From Nostocales cyanobacterium LEGE 12452 (GTDB taxonomy: Bacteria > Cyanobacteriota > Cyanobacteriia > Cyanobacteriales > Nostocaceae), in NCBI GenBank assembly GCA_015206945.1, contig JADEXV010000006.1, positions 1-64,000 of the forward strand: 64,000 nt of DNA, given 5' to 3'. Positions within the stretch are counted from its first letter, which is position 1. Each line of letters starts with the position of its first letter. The position numbers were made by a program, and so were the translations under genes. Below, one piece after another: positions 8,997-16,868 of this stretch. The notes beneath the pieces were generated by a model. It was not told the origin of the DNA, did no database searches, and saw only the letters and a list, made by a program, of their open reading frames with translations.

Positions 8997-9923
8997 TTAT
9001 GTATGGTCGAAAATACTACTCATTTCTTGCTGATAACGCTTGGGAGTTGTGCGTAGCATTCGTTGAAACACAGATGTCATGTGACTTTGGTTGCCAAATC
9101 CCGCTTCTACGGCTACCTGTACCAGCGATCGCTTTTGGTTTTGTAACAGTTGTTGGGCAAGTTCCAGCCGACACCGGAGGACATATTGATAAGGTGATAG
9201 TCCAGTTGTTACCTTAAATGCTCGTGCGAAATGGTAGGGACTGAATCCTACTGTGGCAGCAATCTGTTTCAGGTTAAGTTCCTTGGATAGATGCGCTCTG
9301 ATGTATTCCAAGGCAGACTTTAACAAATTTGGGTCTAAAAACTCTGGTGGACGTTTGAGCCGTTCAGATAGATTTGAACGTCGGTAAATGATTTGTGCCA
9401 ACACCGCTGTTGCAACTGATTCTAAATAAAATGCACCACCAGTTTGTCCATTATAAAAAAACTCTTGTATAGCGATCGCAGCACTCAAACCCCAATGAGT
9501 CTTAGGAATTTGCCCTGGCTGTAATTCAATTGTCTGTCCTTCTGCTTCCACTTTGACTATGCGTTCTAGAAAAGATTGGGAATATCCAAACACCACAAAA
9601 CAAGAAGCATCTTCCACCGAAGTATAAGTACTGCCTTGAGGCACAATATCAAAACCTCCTGGTAACGCTTGATAAGGTTGCAGTCGATCGGCATTGAAAG
9701 CCGCAATCCCATTAGTTTCCCCAAAACTTGTTACCACAAGGTTAAGTGGTGAGCGAATATTGACTTCTAAATGTCCTGGCGGAATGATTGCTACCATCAA
9801 CTCTGGTGTTTCTAGCCAGTGTCCCCACTGCGGTAGAGTTTCTAGCGGGGGTCGATCGAGGGGAATTTTACGTTCTGGGGGATTAAATAGAAACTCTTTT
9901 AGCAGATTCATGGGCAGAGGCAA
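8997..9923 (-). CDS. AraC-family transcriptional regulator
   Basis: A 308-residue regulator. Residues 1-190 form a cupin-like ligand or oligomerisation domain. The C-terminal 100 residues are the double HTH of the AraC/XylS family: LKQIAATVGFSPYHFARAFK is the first helix pair, and AVEAGFGNQSHMTSVFQRML...TPKRYQQ is the classic second one. It is divergently transcribed from the interrupted MAPEG gene and the DUF4336 gene with 125-131 bases between starts, the usual arrangement for a regulator and its targets. The inducer is unknown. Confidence 0.9.
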   Translation of the reverse strand: MPLPMNLLKEFLFNPPERKIPLDRPPLETLPQWGHWLETPELMVAIIPPGHLEVNIRSPLNLVVTSFGETNGIAAFNADRLQPYQALPGGFDIVPQGSTYTSVEDASCFVVFGYSQSFLERIVKVEAEGQTIELQPGQIPKTHWGLSAAIAIQEFFYNGQTGGAFYLESVATAVLAQIIYRRSNLSERLKRPPEFLDPNLLKSALEYIRAHLSKELNLKQIAATVGFSPYHFARAFKVTTGLSPYQYVLRCRLELAQQLLQNQKRSLVQVAVEAGFGNQSHMTSVFQRMLRTTPKRYQQEMSSIFDHT

Positions 9924-10333
9924 TTAATAGCCATTAAAATGCAATACCTTATTGTCTCAAAAAGCAGATTTCGATATTCCGCAAGAATTGAAAAGACACT
10001 AACAATTGCAGTCAAGTATTTTCAAAGTTACGATTTTGATTCGAGTGATTGTCAATGCCTGTTCTGATTCCTATTTCAACCTTTTTTATCGGCTGTCATG
10101 GGCTACTTGCTTTGGGTTTATCCTACCGAGTGGCAATGGAACGCACCCGTACTCGGATTTGGCATGATGCATCTCCAGTTGAGGTTGCTTCACAGCCCAA
10201 TTACCTAGAGCATCCGAATGCTTGGGCAGAGGTTGTGGAAAAAATGACACAACAATCTATTGTCACGAAAAACATAGAAGACGGAGTGTTACAGCGTACT
10301 ATCCGAGCGCATGGTAACTTTGCAGAATACGTA

Positions 10334-10343
10334 CCCCTTAGCC
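10334..10343. repeat. Target-site duplication, left copy
   Basis: CCCCTTAGCC directly precedes the left terminal repeat of the MITE and is repeated at 10540-10549. A 10-bp duplication is in the range made by IS4-family transposases. Confidence 0.9.
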
Positions 10344-10539
10344 GAATGGCACTAAGAAAAGATGAAACCTTTGCCAGGACAGGGTGTCGGGGGTAGGGTG
10401 TCGGGTGTAGGAAAAAATTAAGAAAAGTAGAAAACTTGTACTGACATTAATTAACTTCTTCCTCACTACACCCGACACCCAACACCCCACACCCAAAAGC
10501 CTTATGAATAATGGATTTGCCCTTATCTTAGTGCCATTC
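10344..10539. mobile_element. 196-bp MITE with IS4-like termini
   Basis: The element starts GAATGGCACTAAGA and ends with its exact reverse complement, is flanked by 10-bp direct repeats, and has no transposase. Inside, TGTCGGGTGTAG near 10399 pairs with CTACACCCGACA near 10467, giving a second hairpin. The left 18 bases (GAATGGCACTAAGAAAAG) recur exactly at 63650-63667, next to a partial transposase-like frame, which suggests that element supplies the transposase. Confidence 0.9.
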
Positions 10540-10549
10540 CCCCTTAGCC
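10540..10549. repeat. Target-site duplication, right copy
   Basis: The second CCCCTTAGCC abuts the right end of the MITE. The MAPEG reading frame continues from it without loss. Confidence 0.9.
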
Positions 10550-10797
10550 TCATATTCCTAATTGCCCTAGAGTGGATGCAAGCTGGGGAAAGACTGTTGT
10601 GGATGCTAGGTACTCTATTGACACTAGCTCGGATTGCCCATGCTTGGGGATTAATACAGACTTATGGGCCATCACCGGGCAGAGCGATCGGTTTTTTCGG
10701 TACTTGGCTAGTTTATATCGTCGGCAGTCTAGCTTGTCTTTACTACAGCGTGCAGCAATTTTTATAGTCTAGCAACGGTTCTAACTCAACAATTCTA

Positions 10798-11508
10798 ATG
10801 CTTAAAGCAATTGATACCGACCTTTGGGTTGCTGAACAACCGCTAAAATATTTTGGCTTAGAAGTAGGGACGAGGATGACTGTGATTCGTCTGACCAGTG
10901 GTAAATTAATGGTGATCTCGCCTATTGGGATGGATGACGCAACTATCAATGAGCTAAATCACTTGGGGGAAGTGATTTACATTGTCATCCCCAACTTGTA
11001 CCATCATCTATTTGTTGCTGACTTCAAGCTGTGTTACCCCCATGCCAAACTATGGGCAGTATCTGGTTTAGAACGCAAAAAACCAGATTTGCAGATTGAC
11101 TATACTATTAGCGATCGCAACATTCACCTAATTGACGGGGTTGAGTATTTATTAATACAAGGATTTAACACATTGGATACTAGCGGATGTTCACCGCTCA
11201 ATGAATGCGTCTTTTTTCATGTCAAAAGCCGAACTTTGATTGTCACTGATACAGTTTTCCATTTTGACGATCAATGTTCACCAAGCACAAGGTTAATAGC
11301 CAAACTTCTAGGTGGTTATAACCAACTTCGTCCATCGTTATTGGAAAAATTTGCAACTCAGGATAAAGTCAAAGTCAAATGCTCAATTCAACAGCTTCTG
11401 ACTTGGGATTTTGAACGAGTAATTATGGCGCATGGCAGCATAATTGAACAAAATGGTAAACCTCAGTTTAAAGCAGGTTATGAGTGGTTTTTAGAAATAT
11501 CTTTGTAG
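10798..11508 (+). CDS. DUF4336 domain protein
   Basis: The 236-residue protein fits DUF4336, a cyanobacterial and plant family with a degenerate metallo-beta-lactamase-like fold. The opening LKAIDTDLWVAEQPLKYFGLEVGTR and the later VIPNLYHHLFV and IMAHGSII segments are typical. The function is not established. It follows the MAPEG gene by 30 bases on the same strand, so both were probably one operon facing the AraC gene; the MITE upstream may now affect its expression. Confidence 0.8.
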   Translation: MLKAIDTDLWVAEQPLKYFGLEVGTRMTVIRLTSGKLMVISPIGMDDATINELNHLGEVIYIVIPNLYHHLFVADFKLCYPHAKLWAVSGLERKKPDLQIDYTISDRNIHLIDGVEYLLIQGFNTLDTSGCSPLNECVFFHVKSRTLIVTDTVFHFDDQCSPSTRLIAKLLGGYNQLRPSLLEKFATQDKVKVKCSIQQLLTWDFERVIMAHGSIIEQNGKPQFKAGYEWFLEISL

Positions 11509-11570
11509 CTAATACTTAACCCATAAGTAATTATGCACGATAAAATTCATGCATAATTACACCTTGTGTG

Positions 11571-12356
11571 TTACTGAATAGTATCTGGATCTACATTGAG
11601 CGATGGCTGCGCCAACGCCAAGGGCGAACGCAACCTTGCCTTTAACTGTTCTATTTGCAATTCTGCCTGTTCTGCTCGTTGGCGTTCTTGTTCTGCTCGT
11701 TGGCGTTCTTGTTCTGCTCGTTGACGTTCCTGTTCTACTAGTTCTTCTGCTTGCTGTCTTGCTAAAACTTCCTGTCGTAAAGCCTGTACCAGTTCACCAG
11801 GGATCAGTAATTTTTCCCCTGTATCCTCTTGATAAAACCCAATTAGCCTTCCCTCAACCACCAAGCGTAGTTGTAACGGTTCACTACGTCCATCTTGTAT
11901 CGGTTCGTAGATTTCTCCCCGCAGGCGATAGCCACGTAACTGCTGTTCCACCCACTCGCCTTTCGGGTCAAATAGCCAGTATTCCTTGACACCTAGCTGC
12001 TCATAAAGGGTCTTTTTGAAGATTTCGTCTTGTCCCTTAGTACCAAAGGATGTCATTTCAAAAATAACTGTCGGTACTTGACCCTCTTCCCAGATTTTAT
12101 AGTTGTCTCGACCGCCAGATGCAACATCAAAAATCACCATCACATCTGGGGCTACACGCAATTTGGGAAAGCCCTGTGCATAATAAAGAAATTGATTTGC
12201 CAATACTGTTGCCTGACGATTTGCCAGATACTGTTTCAGGACTTCTAAGGTAGTTAGTAAAGCATAAAGGTGGTCGTAGGTTTCTGCCACTGGTTGACCA
12301 TCAGCACTGGGGTAGAAGATTTCTGATTCGACACTAACAGGTACAGTAGCCGTCAT
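11571..12356 (-). CDS. Uma2-family (DUF820) putative endonuclease
   Basis: A 261-residue member of the PD-(D/E)XK-like Uma2 family that is greatly expanded in cyanobacteria. Visible motifs are APDVMVIFDV, VIFEMTS and KKTLYEQLGVKEYWLFDP. The C-terminus adds a coiled coil built from three copies of the heptad-like unit EQERQRA, encoded by nearly identical 21-bp DNA repeats. The last 20 residues are encoded partly by the repeat GGCTGCGCCAACG (11605-11617), which also occurs between genes at 15042. The real activity of the family is unproven. Confidence 0.85.
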   Translation of the reverse strand: MTATVPVSVESEIFYPSADGQPVAETYDHLYALLTTLEVLKQYLANRQATVLANQFLYYAQGFPKLRVAPDVMVIFDVASGGRDNYKIWEEGQVPTVIFEMTSFGTKGQDEIFKKTLYEQLGVKEYWLFDPKGEWVEQQLRGYRLRGEIYEPIQDGRSEPLQLRLVVEGRLIGFYQEDTGEKLLIPGELVQALRQEVLARQQAEELVEQERQRAEQERQRAEQERQRAEQAELQIEQLKARLRSPLALAQPSLNVDPDTIQ

Positions 12357-12406
12357 GGTTATAAAATCAGTGCTACGAGATTATTGTAAAACAACTCTAG
12401 TTCTTC

Positions 12407-13204
12407 CTAACTTGAGATGTGCAAGCTTTTTAAAATATAACTAGATAACTCACAAAAACCTTCCCCTTCGGCAGCAGTGGTAATGTAAGCGGGGTGATAT
12501 TTCAATTGATTCACATATTCCAGGACATTTGCCACGCCTACAGAAATAGGAAAATAACGCCGATCGAATAAACTTTCATCATTGGGGCTATCGCCCACAG
12601 TAACAATTTGTTCTGATGAATACTGGGGCAAATATTCGCGCAATACCTGCAACAATCCCACGGCTTTATCTTGTCCTTGGGGTTGAATGTGACACTGCAC
12701 GTTGCTATAGGTAAATCCCCAACCCATTTGTTGACAGAGATTATCTAGGGTTTGTAGTTCGTCTTGACTCAAACCAGCTACATAAAAAGTCCAGTCGGTG
12801 ACGCGAAAGCGATTATCAGCAGATTCTTGGATTTGGGGAAATTTAGTTTGTAAATTCTCAAAAGTTGTAGCCAAATGCTGGCGATGTTGAACTAAATCAG
12901 GAATGGGTGTTAAGACTATTGGTTTCTGATTTCCAGGTGGAAAGAACAAACCGCCATTTTCTGCCATCGCACCTGCCACTGGCATCAAACTACTCAATCC
13001 ACTTACCCACCCAGCAGAACGTCCGGTGACAATTAGTACTTTAATGTCAGCTGCGGCTAAATCCTCTAAAGCTTGTAGCAGTGCGGGAGTAAATTTTCCT
13101 CGTCTAGTCAGGGTGCCATCCATATCTGTGGCTATCAGACGAATATTGCTCAAGATTGTAGATGAAACCTCAGATAGGGGAGCGAGGCTCAAATCTTTGG
13201 ACAT
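12407..13204 (-). CDS. HAD-superfamily phosphatase, Cof/IIB type
   Basis: A 265-residue hydrolase with all four HAD motifs: DMDGTL (nucleophile Asp), TGRSAG (Thr), Lys in GQDKAVG, and GDSPNDESLF (metal-binding Asp pair). The middle C2B cap places it in subfamily IIB, whose members act on phosphosugars or nucleotides. It is close in layout to sugar-phosphate phosphatases, but the substrate cannot be read. No signal peptide is present. Confidence 0.88.
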   Translation of the reverse strand: MSKDLSLAPLSEVSSTILSNIRLIATDMDGTLTRRGKFTPALLQALEDLAAADIKVLIVTGRSAGWVSGLSSLMPVAGAMAENGGLFFPPGNQKPIVLTPIPDLVQHRQHLATTFENLQTKFPQIQESADNRFRVTDWTFYVAGLSQDELQTLDNLCQQMGWGFTYSNVQCHIQPQGQDKAVGLLQVLREYLPQYSSEQIVTVGDSPNDESLFDRRYFPISVGVANVLEYVNQLKYHPAYITTAAEGEGFCELSSYILKSLHISS

Positions 13205-13308
13205 ATACGGTTTGTAAAAGGCTGTAAAAAATATTAATCATACAGCAAGATGACCTTGAAGATTTGGGCATCCTAAACATCAGGAGTCAAGTTTTTCAGT
13301 TTCCCACC

Positions 13309-14133
13309 ATGTCCACTTCAATGTTTCTTGCCCAATCCTCCGGGAAAAAGACTACTAAAAAGGCATCCCAGGAAGTGCCAGCAAGTAATCCTCAAATACC
13401 ACCATTATTGTTGGTAACTTCTGGAGGACTGGCTTTAGTGGTGATTGCTTTGATTGTGTATATTAAACTCCAGAAGGATAGGCTGGAGAAAAAACTTAAG
13501 TTTGAACACTTCCGCGCACGAGAACTAGAGAAAAAGTTTAAGCTGGCGCTGGAAACAATTCGCAAAATGGAAACTAATCCCGATTTGGTGAACTCACGGG
13601 ACTTTAACCTGGATTATCTGCGAATGCGGATGTCAGAGGAGGTGTTTCACTTTGCAATTCTTAATCAAATAAAGATTCAGATCAAAGAAAAAATTTCTCA
13701 AGCCCTGCGTCCAAGTCAAGCCCAACAAGGATCGGTTGGAATTGCTAATAGTGCTGGACGGCAAGTAGATGAAATTTTTGATGTCGAGTATGAAACTGGT
13801 AGTCCAGGCAATTCTGCTAAACGGGTGCTGTTTCGGATTCAAATCCGGTTAATGAAATTACCGACGCAAGCAACTTCTGCGACTATTAGTCAAATTATTG
13901 ATTGTATAGAAACTTACCTAAGCCCTATAGAAGACGAAGATAGTTGGCAACCAATAATTCAAGGTCGGATTGCTACTATGCATTGGGATCAAAAGGCTAA
14001 ACCTACGCCTCTACTAGTACTGGAACAATCGAATGAAGGAGTGAATGTAACTTTTCGTACTAGTCGCCAACCAAATACTCCAACCCCGCCAAAGTCACCT
14101 GGAATTAAAAAATCAGGCTCGGCTAGACAATAA
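13309..14133 (+). CDS. Unknown single-pass membrane protein
   Basis: I choose ATG 13309 over a TTG at 13264. The 274-residue product has one transmembrane helix (LLLVTSGGLALVVIALIVYI near 35-55), then a basic coiled segment (KLQKDRLEKKLKFEHFRARELEKKF) and a soluble domain without a motif I know. The Pro/Ser/Lys-rich end is disordered. It probably sits in a membrane with the large domain in the cytoplasm. The function is unknown. Confidence 0.75.
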   Translation: MSTSMFLAQSSGKKTTKKASQEVPASNPQIPPLLLVTSGGLALVVIALIVYIKLQKDRLEKKLKFEHFRARELEKKFKLALETIRKMETNPDLVNSRDFNLDYLRMRMSEEVFHFAILNQIKIQIKEKISQALRPSQAQQGSVGIANSAGRQVDEIFDVEYETGSPGNSAKRVLFRIQIRLMKLPTQATSATISQIIDCIETYLSPIEDEDSWQPIIQGRIATMHWDQKAKPTPLLVLEQSNEGVNVTFRTSRQPNTPTPPKSPGIKKSGSARQ

Positions 14134-14261
14134 ATTGTGACAACTCTCACCGATAATTGCAAGCAATGTAGCGGGAGCAACTGAAATTCTTTTTTAAGTC
14201 TAGCAACATGCAAATGAAGCTTTGCAACCTTGTTGGATTGCTTGCTGTAATTCTTAGAAGA

Positions 14262-14278
14262 TTTCATCTTAATTTCAT
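14262..14278. promoter_or_regulatory. Direct-repeat operator TTTCAT-N5-TTTCAT, copy 1
   Basis: TTTCATCTTAATTTCAT lies 46 bases before the DUF305 start. The two half-sites are 11 bp apart, one helical turn, as expected for an OmpR-family response regulator dimer. An almost identical site is at 15144-15160. Confidence 0.6.
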
Positions 14279-14323
14279 TAGATCATTAGATCATTAGAAT
14301 TAGAAAACTGTTAGATAAGATTT

Positions 14324-15019
14324 ATGCAACTGCTATTTTTAAGGAATGGCTTTTTGGCGTTAACTTTTGCTGCGATCGCATCAGCAGGTGGGTTAATCAC
14401 AGCCTGTACCAATACTGCTTCCCAGAACCAAAGCCAAGCCTCAAATACAACCGCCACCAATGCTAACAACAAGCAACAAATGAACCACGGTGGTGGCATG
14501 AATCACACAATGGGAATGGATTTAGGCCCAGCCGATGCTAATTTTGATTTACGATTTATCGACGCTATGACACCGCACCATCAAGGGGCTGTGGAAATGG
14601 CGAATGTTGCGCAGCAGAAATCAAAACGTCCTGAAATCAAAAAGCTAGCAGACAATATCATCAAATCGCAAAACCAAGAAATCACTCAGATGAAGCAGTG
14701 GCGACAAGCTTGGTATCCCAAGACGGGAGATAAACCAATGGCTTACAACAGTCAAATGGGCCACATGATGGAGATGTCATCTGACCAAATGAAAGCCATG
14801 ATGATGAGTCAAGATTTAGGTGCAGCTGATGCTGAGTTTGATCTGCGCTTTATCAATGCGATGATTCCTCACCATCAAGGGGCTGTAACAATGGCACAAG
14901 ATGCCTTAAATAAGTCTAAGCGACCTGAAATCAAGAAATTAGCCCAAGAAATTGTTAAAGCCCAAGATATAGAGATTAAACAAATGCAACAGTGGCGAAA
15001 AGCTTGGTACAACAAGTAA
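14324..15019 (+). CDS. Tandem DUF305 protein, exported
   Basis: The 231-residue protein has an N-terminal hydrophobic segment with a lipobox-like ITAC (Cys at about residue 28), a low-complexity Asn/Gln/Thr linker with a His/Met-rich patch (MNHGGGMNHTMGMDLG), then two copies of DUF305. Each copy has DLRFI.AM.PHHQGAV.MA and ends QMKQWR.AWY. DUF305 is a ferritin-like helical domain often found near copper and heavy-metal genes; the His/Met patches suggest metal binding. The gene precedes the RND efflux genes and shares their candidate operator. Confidence 0.85.
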   Translation: MQLLFLRNGFLALTFAAIASAGGLITACTNTASQNQSQASNTTATNANNKQQMNHGGGMNHTMGMDLGPADANFDLRFIDAMTPHHQGAVEMANVAQQKSKRPEIKKLADNIIKSQNQEITQMKQWRQAWYPKTGDKPMAYNSQMGHMMEMSSDQMKAMMMSQDLGAADAEFDLRFINAMIPHHQGAVTMAQDALNKSKRPEIKKLAQEIVKAQDIEIKQMQQWRKAWYNK

Positions 15020-15041
15020 TTTGTAATACTTCTCTACGAGA

Positions 15042-15137
15042 GGCTGCGCCAACGGCTAGGCTCAGTACAAGTTCGTAATTTGGGATAGATATTTGGTTAT
15101 TTCAGGAGCGATGTCTACGACGGGCTACGCCTACGCA
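15042..15137. repeat. Interspersed palindromic repeat fragments
   Basis: GGCTGCGCCAACGGCTAGGC and GATGTCTACGACGGGCTACGCC belong to the GC-rich interspersed repeats that recur at 11605, 22124, 31560 and 32750. They lie just upstream of the operator for the efflux genes. Confidence 0.55.
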
Positions 15138-15143
15138 GCAGAA

Positions 15144-15160
15144 TTTCATCCTAATTTCAT
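15144..15160. promoter_or_regulatory. Direct-repeat operator TTTCAT-N5-TTTCAT, copy 2
   Basis: TTTCATCCTAATTTCAT differs at one base from the copy before the DUF305 gene and is 78 bases upstream of the efflux adaptor ATG. It probably binds the response regulator encoded at 20654. Confidence 0.6.
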
Positions 15161-15237
15161 TTCTTAATGAAAGACTGGGTGGTGAGACTAAGCCACTGTA
15201 TTTTCTCTGCTTCTGTATCCAAAGACTTTTGATAGCG

Positions 15238-16866
15238 ATGCCTAAATCCTATTCCCAAGCACTTACAGTTATTCGCTGTGTTTCTGGGACACTTTTCAAT
15301 ATTTTGTTACTTACTAGTCCCGCAGTTGTTTTAGCTCACGCCGGACACGGAAATGAGTTTCAAGGAGGAAGTGAAACAGCTGGTGCTAGTAGTAGCTCTA
15401 TTCAAGTTGATGCCCAAACAGCTAAACGGCTAGGAATTAAAGTTGAACCTGTCAAACGCCAGCAGCTAGCTGTTGGTATTAAAACTACTGGACAGATTGA
15501 AACTCTACCCAGCCAAAAAGTGGAAGTAAATACGCCAATTTCTCAAGCTAAAGTCGTTGAGTTATTGGTGGAACCTGGTGTCATGGTGAAAAAAGGTCAA
15601 CCAGTTGCCGTTATATCCAGTCCTGAACTGGTGGAATTGCGGGTTAACTCTCAGGAAAAACTTGCCCAAGGTCAGGGTGATTTACAGCAAGCGCAGGCTG
15701 ATTTAAGACTAGCTCAACAAAACCGCGATCGCTATCAACAAATAGCCGCAGCTGAAATAGCTCAAGCACAGAGCCAAGTGGCTTTTGCTCAAGAAAAGTT
15801 TAACCAAGATCAACGGTTAGTTAATGCTGGCGCTTTACCACGTCGTAACGCTCTTGAATCAGAAACTCAGTTAGCTCAAGCCAAAGCTGACCTTGCGAAA
15901 GCTGCCAGTCGTCGGGACGTTATTGAGGCAGAAAATCAGCTAAAACGCGCTGATTCAGCAGTTCAGGTAGCAAAGTCTCGTATCCAACTAAGTAATAGTA
16001 TTTATCAAACTCGGCTTTCTCAATTGGGAACCCGCGCTAATGCTCAAGGACTTGTTACTGTAACATCTCCAATTTCCGGCAAAGTTGCCGATCGGGAAGT
16101 TACCCTCGGTCAATCATTTGAAGATGCGGGTGGGAAGTTGATGACAATTATTGATGACAGTCGTGTTTTTGCCACCGCGAATATTTATGAAAAAGATTTG
16201 AATCAGGTAAGAAGTGGTCAACAAGTAAGAGTCAAAGTTGCTTCCATACCTAATCGTACCTTTATCGGTCGAATTACCCGAATTGGTTCTGTGGTGAAAG
16301 GAGAAACGCAAGTCGTACCAGTGCAAGCTGAACTAGAGAATTCTGGTGGAGTGCTAAAACCAGGAATGTTTGCAGAACTAGAAGTTGTTACAAACCAAAC
16401 ATCATCAGGCATATTAGCAATTAAGAGCGCAGCTGTAGTTGAAGCCAATGGTAAAAAACAGGTTTATGTACAAAATGGCAACGCCTATCAGCCTGTTGAA
16501 GTTACTTTAGGTCGAACCTCTGGGGATATGGTTGAGGTCAAAACTGGCTTATTCGAGGACGATTTGATCGTAACAGTGCGATCGCCACAGCTTTATGCTC
16601 AGTCTTTGCGTGGCGATACTAAGCCAAAGGTAGACGAACACCCAGAAACTCCTCGACAGACTACAACAGAGCCAGTACCACTGTGGCTTTTGGGAGGAGG
16701 GGGAGCAGCCTTAGCCACAGTAGCTTTTATCGGAGGTGCTTTTTGGTCTAGTCGTCGCACCAATCAACTTCAACTAGCCAGTTCTGTGCAAGTAGATGCA
16801 TCGCCAGAATGGGTTGATAACCACCATGCGGCAAATGAAGATTCAGAAATTAAGATTCAAAAATAG
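15238..16866 (+). CDS. RND efflux membrane-fusion (adaptor) protein
   Basis: A 542-residue periplasmic adaptor of the CusB/CzcB group. ATG 15238 is preferred to TTG 15229. The signal peptide ends near VVLAHAGHG, exposing a His-rich start. A split biotinyl-lipoyl fold flanks a long coiled-coil hairpin (about residues 130-265, rich in AQ and Q). Beta-barrel and membrane-proximal domains follow. Unusually, a C-terminal transmembrane helix (WLLGGGGAALATVAFIGGAF) anchors the protein. It is followed 2 bases later by the pump gene, so the two are translationally coupled. Confidence 0.9.
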   Translation: MPKSYSQALTVIRCVSGTLFNILLLTSPAVVLAHAGHGNEFQGGSETAGASSSSIQVDAQTAKRLGIKVEPVKRQQLAVGIKTTGQIETLPSQKVEVNTPISQAKVVELLVEPGVMVKKGQPVAVISSPELVELRVNSQEKLAQGQGDLQQAQADLRLAQQNRDRYQQIAAAEIAQAQSQVAFAQEKFNQDQRLVNAGALPRRNALESETQLAQAKADLAKAASRRDVIEAENQLKRADSAVQVAKSRIQLSNSIYQTRLSQLGTRANAQGLVTVTSPISGKVADREVTLGQSFEDAGGKLMTIIDDSRVFATANIYEKDLNQVRSGQQVRVKVASIPNRTFIGRITRIGSVVKGETQVVPVQAELENSGGVLKPGMFAELEVVTNQTSSGILAIKSAAVVEANGKKQVYVQNGNAYQPVEVTLGRTSGDMVEVKTGLFEDDLIVTVRSPQLYAQSLRGDTKPKVDEHPETPRQTTTEPVPLWLLGGGGAALATVAFIGGAFWSSRRTNQLQLASSVQVDASPEWVDNHHAANEDSEIKIQK

Positions 16867-16868
16867 TC

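Larger units (their letters stand above)
10055..10767 (+). pseudogene. MAPEG-family membrane protein, split by a MITE
   Basis: The MAPEG family (membrane-associated proteins in eicosanoid and glutathione metabolism) is recognised from RAHGNFAEYVPLS followed, after an interruption, by LIFLIALEWMQAGERLLWMLGTLLTLARIAHAWGL. The 5' part (10055-10343) reads into the inserted element and stops at 10396. The 3' part resumes at 10550. Removing the 196-bp element and one 10-bp target copy restores a continuous 168-codon frame, exactly in phase. An ATG at 10504, inside the element, keeps the 3' half open, so a truncated peptide is possible. The gene is probably inactive unless the element excises. Confidence 0.88.

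Noticed and set aside
10338-10553. Minus-strand frame across the MITE
   Set aside because: It covers the inverted repeats and GC-rich hairpin of the element; short MITEs carry no genes.
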